Source: an uncultured Holophagaceae bacterium (GTDB taxonomy: Bacteria; Acidobacteriota; Holophagae; Holophagales; Holophagaceae). From it: a DNA stretch of 13,724 bases. Positions 1 to 6,969 of this stretch are shown in pieces. The stretch lies in the NCBI GenBank assembly GCA_903919165.1, contig CAIXHJ010000094.1, positions 1-13,724 on the forward strand, in the 5' to 3' direction. The notes below the pieces were generated by a model, which saw only the letters and a list, made by a program, of their open reading frames with translations, did no database searches and had not been told where the DNA came from. The translations under genes were made by a program, and so were the position numbers. How positions within the stretch are numbered: the first letter of the stretch is position 1; each line of letters starts with the position of its first letter.

Positions 1-720
1 AGCAAATGGTCCACCATCAAGCACAAGAAGGGCGCCGCTGATGCCAAGCGCGGCAAGGTCTTCACGAAGATCCTCAAGGAGATCACGGTTGCCGCGCGCC
101 TCGGTGGCGGCGATGTGGCCAGTAATCCCCGACTCCGCCTGGCCGTGGACCAGGCCAAGGGCAGCAACATGCCCAAAGACAACTGGGAACGAGCCATCAA
201 GAAGGGCACCGGTGAGCTTGAGGGCGTGACCTACGAGGAAGTGATCTATGAGGGTTACGGTCCTGGCGGTGCGGCCCTCCTCGTCGAGGCCATGACCGAT
301 AACAAGAACCGGACGACCCCCGAGGTCCGCAGCTACTTTTCCAAGTTCGGCGGGGATTTAGGCGCCCAGGGCTCGGTGGCCTACCTGTTCACCAAGCAGG
401 GCCAGATCGTGGTTGAACCCGAGGTCTCCGAGGACAAGGTCATGGAAGTCGCTCTGGAGGCCGGCGCCGACGACGTGGCCAAGGAGGGCGGCGCCTGGGT
501 CATCAAGACCAGCCCAGAGTCATTCCAGGCCGTGAAGGATGCCGTAGACGTCGCCAAGCTACCGGTCATCGCGGCCAAACTCATCATGGCGCCCAATACC
601 AGCACCGCCCTTGAAGGCACCAAGCTCGCTAGCTTCCTCAAACTCGTGGACCTGCTCGAAGATAACGATGACGTGCAGAATGTGTGGCACAACGGCGAAT
701 ACGAGGAACCCGAAGATTAG
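1..720 (+). CDS. yebC: YebC/PmpR-family transcriptional regulator (5' end outside window)
   Basis: The frame is open from the first base and ends at TAG 718-720, giving 239 visible residues. The first residues read SKWSTIKHKKGAADAKRGK, the near-invariant start of the YebC/TACO1 family. Normally this follows a four- or five-residue MAGH-like leader, so only the start codon and a few codons are missing. Further family signatures follow: GGGDVASNPRLR, NMPKDNWERAIKKGTGE, YEGYGPGGAALLVE, LTDN-like MTDNKNRT and GGDLGAQGSVAYLF. Visible length fits the usual 240-250 residues. Members are cytoplasmic three-domain proteins, described as DNA-binding regulators (PmpR) or as factors easing ribosome stalling at proline-rich stretches; the sequence cannot separate these roles. 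A GTG at 115 is an internal codon, not the start. Two hairpins follow the stop. Confidence 0.97.
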   Translation, partial: SKWSTIKHKKGAADAKRGKVFTKILKEITVAARLGGGDVASNPRLRLAVDQAKGSNMPKDNWERAIKKGTGELEGVTYEEVIYEGYGPGGAALLVEAMTDNKNRTTPEVRSYFSKFGGDLGAQGSVAYLFTKQGQIVVEPEVSEDKVMEVALEAGADDVAKEGGAWVIKTSPESFQAVKDAVDVAKLPVIAAKLIMAPNTSTALEGTKLASFLKLVDLLEDNDDVQNVWHNGEYEEPED

Positions 721-746
721 GGTTCCGACTTTAGGCGAAGACAGGC

Positions 747-776
747 TCTGGGCGCCATACGGCGCCTAGAGTTATT
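747..776 (+). terminator. Candidate terminator hairpin after yebC
   Basis: TCTGGGCGCC (747-756) pairs with GGCGCCTAGA (761-770) around the loop ATAC: 10 pairs, one of them G-U. GTTATT follows, a weak T-rich tail. It lies 26 bases after the yebC stop, so it is a plausible intrinsic terminator for that transcript. Confidence 0.6.
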
Positions 777-795
777 CCTGCGCCTCTGGCGCAGG
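777..795. terminator. Second perfect hairpin between convergent genes
   Basis: CCTGCGCC (777-784) and GGCGCAGG (788-795) form a perfect 8-bp stem with the 3-base loop TCT. It starts directly after the T-rich tail of the first hairpin. The position between converging genes suggests a back-up or bidirectional stop. There is no T-tract on either side, so intrinsic termination is uncertain. Confidence 0.45.
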
Positions 796-828
796 CAAGG
801 ACGTTGCTGAGATCTGGCGGCGACTGAA

Positions 829-1299
829 TCAGCGGGCCGGCGCGGAAACCGCTGCTGCTACCGGCTCGGGAGCAATCTTGGGTGCGTCCTTGCGGAAGAG
901 TCCTTTGTTGAACACCGTGAACCCCACCGCCAGGAAGAGCACCACCACCAGCAGGGCTGAGCCCCGCCTGCCCGCCGCCAGCGCCTTGGGCGTCATCTCC
1001 GAGAGCCCCAGGAGAATGAAGACCAGTGTCAGCTTGATATGGAAGTAGATGCCCGCCTTGAAGGGACTCTGGCCATTCTGCATGAGGATCACCAGCAGAG
1101 CGATTCCCGCAAGGAAGGCCAGGCGGAAGGACCAGGCCACCACCTTGGCCCAGACCGTCGCCGCCAGACCCTGGAGGTCCTCCCGGCCTTCTTCGAACCC
1201 CGATAGGAGTAGGGCCACTACCGCGGCGCCACCTCCAAAGGACATCGCCACGAAGTGAAACCACCTGACGAGATTCACCGCTTCAAGTTTCGGATTCAT
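829..1299 (-). CDS. Small four-helix integral membrane protein (CopD/HemJ-like fold suspected)
   Basis: This is a 156-residue protein with four hydrophobic segments, at about residues 13-33, 50-73, 82-100 and 114-131. A short Ala/Pro-rich tail follows (APEPVAAAVSAPAR). A histidine sits in helix 1 (RWFHFVAMSFGGG, H15) and another at the head of helix 3 (YFHIKLTLVFILLG, H87). This pattern (H plus W/F near the start of helix 1, HxKL in helix 3) resembles the CopD/HemJ/DUF2269 group of heme- or copper-linked membrane proteins, but I cannot name the family firmly. The start is ATG 1299, preceded on its strand by CTGAGGCG, a weak GAGG ribosome site. It stands alone, convergent with yebC and divergent from the oxidoreductase gene. 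Function unknown. Confidence 0.75.
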   Translation of the reverse strand: MNPKLEAVNLVRWFHFVAMSFGGGAAVVALLLSGFEEGREDLQGLAATVWAKVVAWSFRLAFLAGIALLVILMQNGQSPFKAGIYFHIKLTLVFILLGLSEMTPKALAAGRRGSALLVVVLFLAVGFTVFNKGLFRKDAPKIAPEPVAAAVSAPAR

Positions 1300-1306
1300 G
1301 ATCGCC

Positions 1307-1338
1307 TCAGGGAGAAGGCTTCAGGGTAGCACCCCTGA
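1307..1338. promoter_or_regulatory. Three TCAGGG half-sites in a 65-base divergent gap
   Basis: TCAGGG occurs at 1307-1312 and 1321-1326 (14 bases apart), and its inverse CCCTGA at 1333-1338. The last two form a 6-bp dyad around TAGCAC. An extended -10-like TGATAGGCT (1336-1344) overlaps the right arm. It sits between the divergent starts at 1299 and 1365, so an operator is possible, but such short GC-rich repeats can arise by chance. Confidence 0.22.
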
Positions 1339-1364
1339 TAGGCTGGGTTCGTGGGGAGGAAGCC

Positions 1365-2330
1365 ATGTCCAAGCTCCGCGTGGCCGTTGTCGGTGTGGGA
1401 CACCTCGGGCAGCATCACGCCCGGATCGCGGCTTCTGCGCCGGATGCCATTCTGGCCGCCGTGGTGGATCCCGATCCCGTGCGCGGTCCCGAGATCGCCG
1501 CGAAATTCAACGCTCCCTGGGTGGCTGCCTTGGATCAGGTGCTGACCGAGGTGGACGCCGTGCAGATCGCCGCGCCCACAGGATTCCACCATGCCCTCGG
1601 CCTCCAGGCCCTCCAGGCAGGCAAGCATGTGCTGATGGAGAAGCCCCTTGCCGCGACACTCGACGAGGGCATGGCCTTATTGAAGGCTCTTTCCGAAGCC
1701 CGCGCAGAGAAGCCGGGAATCGTGGCTCAGGTCGGTCATCTCGAACGCTTCAACCCCGCTGTCACCGCCCTGCGCGAGCGCGGCTTCAAGCCCCGCTTCC
1801 TCGAAGCCGTGCGCGTCTCGCCCTTCCCTGCCCGCAGTCTGGAGGTGGACGTGGTGATGGACCTGATGATCCATGATCTCGACCTGCTGCGCGCCCTGGT
1901 GGGCCGGCCCGTGATCGATGTAGAGGCCGTGGGGGTGCCCGTGCTGACCCCCTACGCGGACCTGGTGAACGCGCGCCTGAAGTTCGAGGGCGGAGCCTTC
2001 GCCACCGTCACAGCCAGCCGCGTGGCTCGCAAGAAAGAACGCACCCTGCGGGCCTTCGGCGACAAGGAGTACGCCAGCCTCGACTTCGCGGCCCAGAAGC
2101 TGGAATTGCTGCGTCTTGTCATGGGCCCAGACGGGCCCCAGGTGCAGCCCGAGACCGCGGATATCGAGGAAGGTGAGCCGCTACGCCTAGAAATCGAAGC
2201 CTTCCACGCCGCCTGCCTGGGTCGCAGTGGGGAGGGCGTCACCTGGGAAGAGGGCCAGGAGGCCATGGGCGTGGCAGACCAAGTGCAGAAGGCTGTCGCC
2301 AGGAGCCTGGCTGAGATAGGCAGGTCGTGA
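1365..2330 (+). CDS. Gfo/Idh/MocA-family NAD(P)-dependent oxidoreductase, GnnA-like
   Basis: This is a 321-residue protein. The N-terminal Rossmann domain carries VVGVGHLGQHHARI (GxGxxG at residues 10-15) and an acidic VVDPDP strand end near 33-38. EKP (92-94) and the D166-LMIHDLD segment (H170, D173) give the family's lysine and metal-free catalytic histidine/aspartate pattern. The phrase QVGHLERFNPAV (122-133) is typical of the subgroup that includes GnnA. GnnA oxidises the 3-OH of UDP-GlcNAc on the way to amide-linked (2,3-diamino) lipid A. The assignment to GnnA activity is inference; the partner transaminase GnnB is not in this window. GGGGAGGA at 1353-1360 is a strong ribosome site for ATG 1365. 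The stop overlaps the next start (GTGA), so it heads an operon with a serine hydrolase and a SpoIID protein. Confidence 0.9.
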   Translation: MSKLRVAVVGVGHLGQHHARIAASAPDAILAAVVDPDPVRGPEIAAKFNAPWVAALDQVLTEVDAVQIAAPTGFHHALGLQALQAGKHVLMEKPLAATLDEGMALLKALSEARAEKPGIVAQVGHLERFNPAVTALRERGFKPRFLEAVRVSPFPARSLEVDVVMDLMIHDLDLLRALVGRPVIDVEAVGVPVLTPYADLVNARLKFEGGAFATVTASRVARKKERTLRAFGDKEYASLDFAAQKLELLRLVMGPDGPQVQPETADIEEGEPLRLEIEAFHAACLGRSGEGVTWEEGQEAMGVADQVQKAVARSLAEIGRS

Positions 2331-3283
2331 GTCGTTTTTACGACCTCGCCTCCCTCACCAAGCCCCTGGTGACAGCTCCGCTGGCGCTGGCCTTCCTGGA
2401 TCTCGATGCCGATCGCCGATGGGCCCTCGGTTTCCACGACCGCGAGAGTCCCCTCACGGTGCGACAGTTGCTGTCCCACAGCTCCGGCCTGCCGCCCTGG
2501 CGGCCCTTCACGGGCGAATCCGTGGCCATGCAGCTGCATCGGCCTGTGCCAGAGCACCCTCTGCTCCGCCCTGCCTCGCCGGGCCTCAGCACCTACTCGG
2601 ACTTGAATTACCGGCTCCTGGCCGAACTGCTGGAACTGGAAACGGGGGTTCCTTTCGCGAAATTGGGCCAGGCCGGAGGCCTCAATCCCGCACCCTGGTT
2701 GAGCATGGCCGCCGAGATTCCAGATGGCCCCGATGCCCTAGCCTGGGCCCTGGCCACTGAAGCACCTCTTCCGGCCCGGGATGGGAGCCTGCCCCATGAC
2801 TGCAATGCAAGGGCAGGCATGCAGGGCCACGCTGGGTTCGGCACCGTGGCCCCTCAATTGTGTGCCGCCCTGGCCCGGTGGGTGGCTTCCGGTTGGCCCG
2901 ACCGCATGGCTGTGGTTAGCTCCGGAGGCGAGAACGGCACCCGATGGGGTCTGGGCCTCCAGGTGGCCTTTGCGGGTGTTGGTCGATTTGGACAGCTGTT
3001 GGCCAGAATTCCGTCTGGATTCGGCCTCCAGGTTCTCGAGGATTCCTCCGAGGGCATCGCACCCGCCGCCCCGCCTCTGGACGAGAATCAGGGACCTGCC
3101 TCGGGCTGGTGGTTCCACCTGGGCTATACCGGCCCCGCACTCTTCTACCGACCTTCTGACCGTTCCTGCATCGGCCTGCTGCTGAATCGCAGAGGCGCGG
3201 GTGGCGTCCTCCTGGACGCCGAGGCTCTGCGTGCCCGCCGCTGGGCGATCCTCGCGCCATTCGTGGGACAATCCAGCGGATGA
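2327..3283 (+). CDS. Class C beta-lactamase-fold serine hydrolase (S12-like), short N-terminus
   Basis: This 318-residue protein carries the marks of the penicillin-binding/beta-lactamase fold: SLTK at 9-12 (nucleophile Ser, general-base Lys), LLSHSSGLP at 47-55, YSDLN at 90-94 in place of YxN, HDCNA/GHAGFGT at 157-173, and HLGYTG at 264-269 in the KTG/HTG position. Relatives cleave D-amino peptides, esters or beta-lactams; the substrate here is unknown. GTG 2327 overlaps the previous stop. An in-frame TGA at 2312 rules out an earlier start, so the protein begins only eight residues before the catalytic Ser. It lacks the N-terminal strands of about 30-60 residues that usually precede SxxK. 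No signal peptide is visible, so it seems cytoplasmic. Its stop overlaps the SpoIID start (ATGA). The neighbours suggest a cell-wall or peptide-recycling role. Confidence 0.85.
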   Translation: MSRFYDLASLTKPLVTAPLALAFLDLDADRRWALGFHDRESPLTVRQLLSHSSGLPPWRPFTGESVAMQLHRPVPEHPLLRPASPGLSTYSDLNYRLLAELLELETGVPFAKLGQAGGLNPAPWLSMAAEIPDGPDALAWALATEAPLPARDGSLPHDCNARAGMQGHAGFGTVAPQLCAALARWVASGWPDRMAVVSSGGENGTRWGLGLQVAFAGVGRFGQLLARIPSGFGLQVLEDSSEGIAPAAPPLDENQGPASGWWFHLGYTGPALFYRPSDRSCIGLLLNRRGAGGVLLDAEALRARRWAILAPFVGQSSG

Positions 3284-5415
3284 AGCCTTTTCTCATCCCT
3301 GCCCTGATCCTGTCGGCTGTTTCCGCCATCGCTGTGCAGCCCCCGTTGAAGATCGGCCTCGACACCCAGGCCACGGAATGGATCATCTCGCTGGAAGGCG
3401 GCGGCCAAGTCTGCGACCGAATCGGAAAACCTTTGATGAAGCTGGTTGCGGATGAGAAGTTGCGCATCTGGTGGGACAGTCGCGGCGTATCAGATCCCAC
3501 CACCGAGTACCGCATCCAGGTGGGGCGAGCTCACAGTGCCGCCGAGGCGGCAGCCTTGATGAAGAAGTTGAAGGAGCTGGGCGAAGCTCCAGACCGTGTG
3601 AAGGTCCCGGATGCCGACTCCTGGCGTGTCCTGACTGGCCATTTCGTGGAGACAGGCAAGGCCGAACCCGTGCTTCAGAAGCTCCAGGACCTGGGGTTTG
3701 ATGAGCTGTGGGTGGCTTCGGAATCCCGGTCCAGCAAGCCTCGCAAGGGACGGGCCCTGTACGCTGTCACGGAACACTACGAGCGTCGGGCCCTTCCTCC
3801 GGACGGTGTGTGGCTGAAACCCCTGGGCGAACTCACCACCCTCCAGGGCAAGGGCCGCTATCGCGGCAAGATCGAGATCTTCCCCAACACCCAGGGCCGC
3901 CTGACCGTGGTGAACACCCTGGATCTGGAGACCTACCTGCGGGGCGTCGTGCCCAAGGAGATGGGAGCCTGGGAATTTCCGAATGTCGAAGCGCTCAAGG
4001 CCCAGGCGGTAGCCGCCCGGACCTATGCGGTCGCCAACCGCGGCAAGCGTGCAACGGATGGTTTCGACATGGGCGATACGGTGGCCGACCAGGTCTACGG
4101 TGGGCGCGATGGCGAACAGTCGCTCACGGACCGCGCGGTCCAGGAGACCGAAGGGCTCTTCGCCACCTATGGCGGCAAGCCCATCCAGGCCCTGTTCATG
4201 GCCAATTGCGGGGGACATACCACCAATGTGGCCGACGTCTTCGGGGGCGACGCACCCTATCTGCGCGCCGTTCCCTGCTACCCGGCGAAGCCGCTGACGC
4301 TACCCTTTGCCTCAGGAATGACCGTCACACAAGAAAGCTCGCAGCCATGGCTAAGCTGGGAGCTTCTGCGCCTGGCCTCCGTCGCCATTCCCGCCGAATG
4401 GCTCTCTGGAGAGCGCCTGGCGAAGCCCGCCACCCCGGGGGATTTAGCGGGGCCCGTGCGGATCCTCCTGCAACGCCTGGCCCTGGAGATCCAACCCCTC
4501 CGGCAGGAAGGGAATCTCACCCTTACTCTGGCGCGGGCCTTCGGATTCCACCGGATCGTCGAGGGGCAGGAACGCCCCCAGGACGCGGCCTACTTCCTCC
4601 CTGATTCCCTGCCGGATGATCGCCTCCTGGCGGCCTTTCTCACGCAGCGCGGTGTGGTCTCGGCTTCCTCCTGGGCCTCCAAGGACACCCTGACTCTGCG
4701 GCAGGCCCTTCAGACCCTGGGGCGCCTGTGGCAAGAATTGGAGCCATTCACACCGGGAGAGGGAGCCCTCCTGATGGACCGGCTGGTGCGACGCAAGCGA
4801 GGCGGGCCTGAGCCCCTTCCGCTGGCGGCCTCTCTGCTGCTGGTGGAGGAGGCTCCGGACGGCAGCCTGCGGCTGATCCCCAAGGCCGACATCCAGGTCG
4901 GTGATCGGCTGAAGTGGATCCCAGGCGAGGAGGGCCCCGTCCAGATCCTGGTGCGCCGACTCGACCCCGATGGCGCGGCCTGGGACCGCTACAACCCCAT
5001 GGCCCACTGGCGGGTTGAATACACCGAATCGGAGCTGCTGGCCATGGTGCGCAAACGCATCAAGGTGCCGGGAATCCGGGACATGAAGGCCCAGTACAAC
5101 GACCAAGGCCGGGTCCTTGATTTCACGCTCATCGATTCACTGGGCGCGTCGCATCGGGTTCGCGGCATGCACATCCGGGGCTTGCTGGGCCTCAAGGACA
5201 ACGTCTTCCGCTGGCTCACCGTCGGACAAGGGGCCAAGCGCCGCTGGGTCTTCTATGGCCGGGGCTGGGGCCATGGTCTCGGCATGTGCCAGACCGGCGC
5301 CAATGGCATGGCCCTGGAGGGTGCCACTTTCGAGCAGATCCTCCAGCACTACTACCCGGGCATGACCCTCCAACGAATCGATAATGAACCACAGGGTCTT
5401 TTATCAAGGCATTGA
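3280..5415 (+). CDS. Secreted SPOR + SpoIID/LytB domain protein with a large internal insertion
   Basis: This 711-residue protein starts with a signal peptide (MKPF, hydrophobic 4-18, AIA cleavage site near 18). Residues 75-147 look like a SPOR repeat (YRIQVGRAHSAAEAAALMKKL, later VLTGHFVETGKAE), a domain that binds denuded peptidoglycan. A SpoIID/LytB domain begins near 195. It has RGVVPKEMG with E227 at the position of the catalytic Glu of Bacillus SpoIID, ALKAQAVAARTYA (238-250), and ANCGGHTT (308-315). The domain resumes at 577-692 and ends with GRGWGHGLGMCQTGANGMA (660-678) and ILQHYYPGM. About 240 residues (338-576) interrupt it. SpoIID cleaves glycan strands lacking stem peptides, so a periplasmic lytic transglycosylase is likely. 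ATG 3280 overlaps the upstream stop. Confidence 0.93.
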   Translation: MKPFLIPALILSAVSAIAVQPPLKIGLDTQATEWIISLEGGGQVCDRIGKPLMKLVADEKLRIWWDSRGVSDPTTEYRIQVGRAHSAAEAAALMKKLKELGEAPDRVKVPDADSWRVLTGHFVETGKAEPVLQKLQDLGFDELWVASESRSSKPRKGRALYAVTEHYERRALPPDGVWLKPLGELTTLQGKGRYRGKIEIFPNTQGRLTVVNTLDLETYLRGVVPKEMGAWEFPNVEALKAQAVAARTYAVANRGKRATDGFDMGDTVADQVYGGRDGEQSLTDRAVQETEGLFATYGGKPIQALFMANCGGHTTNVADVFGGDAPYLRAVPCYPAKPLTLPFASGMTVTQESSQPWLSWELLRLASVAIPAEWLSGERLAKPATPGDLAGPVRILLQRLALEIQPLRQEGNLTLTLARAFGFHRIVEGQERPQDAAYFLPDSLPDDRLLAAFLTQRGVVSASSWASKDTLTLRQALQTLGRLWQELEPFTPGEGALLMDRLVRRKRGGPEPLPLAASLLLVEEAPDGSLRLIPKADIQVGDRLKWIPGEEGPVQILVRRLDPDGAAWDRYNPMAHWRVEYTESELLAMVRKRIKVPGIRDMKAQYNDQGRVLDFTLIDSLGASHRVRGMHIRGLLGLKDNVFRWLTVGQGAKRRWVFYGRGWGHGLGMCQTGANGMALEGATFEQILQHYYPGMTLQRIDNEPQGLLSRH

Positions 5416-5461
5416 CGGCGGATCCCAGGTGACCCAGGTTTGCTTTGGAGGCAGGCTGGGC

Positions 5462-6409
5462 ATGGCCATAGACGCATGGATCCTCGGAGCGCCGCTGAAG
5501 GTTCTGCGGCAGGAGGATCACCCGTACCATGAGACCGCCCTGGCCACCCTGGGCCGTCATGAGCTTGGCCTATCACGCAGAGACACGGCCGGCGGTCCAA
5601 GTTGCGAACTGTTTCTGGACGGACGGTCCATCTTCCTTCCAGGGTCGTCCGCCCCGGCTCGCGCCTGGTTCGACATGTGCCGGGAACTCGGCTACGACCC
5701 AGCCCGGCATTGGGACTGGGATCCGGCGCTCATCTTGTTCCAGCAGGTTGTCCCGGCCCTGGCCGCGGATTGGCACGAGCCGCCCCTGGTGCTCAACGCC
5801 CTGGGCCTGCCTGAAGGTGTGCTCAGCCTAGCCGGGCTTCGCCAGACCTTCGCGGAGGCCGTGGCCAGAATCCGCCGGGAGCACACAGGGCCCGTGGGGG
5901 CCAAGGTGGCTGAGACCTTCGAGTGGTTGCCCTTGAGAGCCGTGGTCTTCCACGACGACGCCCAGCTGCCCTTGGACTTCGAGGGCATCGGTCCCTGTGG
6001 TCGCGTTTCCCTCTGGCTAGGCATCCACCCGGATCGCCCTGTCATCATCGCGGGGCAGTCCCCTTCTCCCGCGTCCCACCAGTGGGTCGTAAAGGATCTC
6101 GGCGACCGCGAAGCTTCCGAGGCCTTCCTTCTGGCCGCAGGCCTCGATCCTGTGCCTCCAAAGGGTTACGAGCCCGCTTTGCAGTCGGCCCTGGAGAGGC
6201 TCTGCCATTGGATGGAGGGGCCTTTGGATGCCTACCGCCGGACCTACCCCGTGGGCATTTCCTGGCACCATGGTCGCCGCGAGCGGCTGATGGGCCGCAC
6301 CATCGTCGACTTGCGCCAAGGGGATCCGCCCATGCTCATCCTCGATGACGGCACCGAGCTTGCCATCAATTCGGATCCCGTGCCGTCCTGGGAACACGGC
6401 GGCATCTAG
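5462..6409 (+). CDS. Unrecognised cytoplasmic protein, last gene of the envelope operon
   Basis: I do not recognise this 315-residue protein. It has no signal peptide or membrane segment. It is rich in Trp, His and Pro (WDWDPALILFQQ, HDDAQLPLDFEG, GISWHHGRRERLMG). It ends with a short strand-rich stretch, MGRTIVDLRQGDPPMLILDDG, followed by ELAINSDPVPSWEHGGI. The start at 5462 is chosen because GGAGG lies at 5447-5451, ten bases upstream, and the protein then begins with an ordinary core (MAIDAWILGAPLKVL). The same frame also offers ATG 5384, which would overlap the SpoIID gene by 32 bases and add 26 residues, but it has no ribosome site. It follows the SpoIID stop by 46 bases on the same strand. 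It ends 13 bases before the convergent deaminase gene. Confidence 0.75.
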   Translation: MAIDAWILGAPLKVLRQEDHPYHETALATLGRHELGLSRRDTAGGPSCELFLDGRSIFLPGSSAPARAWFDMCRELGYDPARHWDWDPALILFQQVVPALAADWHEPPLVLNALGLPEGVLSLAGLRQTFAEAVARIRREHTGPVGAKVAETFEWLPLRAVVFHDDAQLPLDFEGIGPCGRVSLWLGIHPDRPVIIAGQSPSPASHQWVVKDLGDREASEAFLLAAGLDPVPPKGYEPALQSALERLCHWMEGPLDAYRRTYPVGISWHHGRRERLMGRTIVDLRQGDPPMLILDDGTELAINSDPVPSWEHGGI

Positions 6410-6422
6410 GAAAGCCCCTGTT

Positions 6423-6854
6423 TCAGTGGCTGTCGAGCTGTTCCCAGGCCACACCGAAGTGGTCGAGGATGGCCTGGCGTTCAGTACGCTCCTGGTCCGC
6501 GATGCTAGTGTAGGGATGGCGGAACACCACCCTCCTAACGCCGCGGCGCACCAGGGCGCGGCAGCAGGTGAGACAGGGCTCATGCGTGACATAGGCCGTC
6601 GCTACCGCCCCATCGCAGAAACCCAGGGCGTTTTCCTCCGCATGGCTGGTGTGCAGACAGCGCTGGCCCGGTTTGCAGGTCTCCGGTGTGCAATGCGCCA
6701 TGCCGGGCAACGCCCCGTTGAACCCCGCCGCCGCGATGCCGCCATCCGCGCGCAGCAGCACCGTTCCCACCTGGAGACGGCAGCAGGTGCCGAGCCGACT
6801 CAGCTCCAGCGCCATGTTCATGAAGACTTCGTCCTTGAGCTGCGAGCGGGACAT
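6423..6854 (-). CDS. Zinc-dependent dCMP/cytidine deaminase-family protein (ComEB-like)
   Basis: With the chosen start this is 143 residues. HAEEN (71-75) supplies the zinc-binding His and the catalytic Glu; PCLTCC (93-98) supplies the two zinc Cys (C94, C97). FNGALPGMAHC (45-55) and RCLHTSHAEENAL (65-77) match deoxycytidylate deaminases of the ComEB type. These convert dCMP to dUMP for dTTP synthesis. The extra Cys pair ahead of HAE (C55, C60, C66) is common in this branch. ATG 6854 is preceded by GAGG with six-base spacing. ATG 6881/6878 would add nine or eight residues with a weaker AAGG site. Further upstream the open frame runs into the divergent glycosyltransferase gene and is not credible. 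Length fits the family (about 140-170). Confidence 0.9.
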   Translation of the reverse strand: MSRSQLKDEVFMNMALELSRLGTCCRLQVGTVLLRADGGIAAAGFNGALPGMAHCTPETCKPGQRCLHTSHAEENALGFCDGAVATAYVTHEPCLTCCRALVRRGVRRVVFRHPYTSIADQERTERQAILDHFGVAWEQLDSH

Positions 6855-6969
6855 GGAGACCTCGGTGTGGGTCTCCATCATCCCAAGAACCTTGGCGCGG
6901 GGTGGTAATATCGATTCTATGCAACTGGGCGCGCGGCGACGTGTTGCGGGGAATGCGAGGGACCACCTG

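Noticed and set aside
3708..4604. 298-residue plus-strand frame inside the SpoIID gene
   Set aside because: Arg/Gly/Pro-rich shadow of the SpoIID frame with no recognisable motif.
5384..5461. ATG 5384 as the start of the unrecognised protein
   Set aside because: It has no ribosome site and overlaps the SpoIID gene by 32 bases. ATG 5462 has GGAGG ten bases upstream.
6649..6969. 107-residue N-terminal extension of the glycosyltransferase frame
   Set aside because: It lies antisense to the deaminase gene. The glycosyltransferase fold begins cleanly after ATG 6970, which has its own GAGG site.
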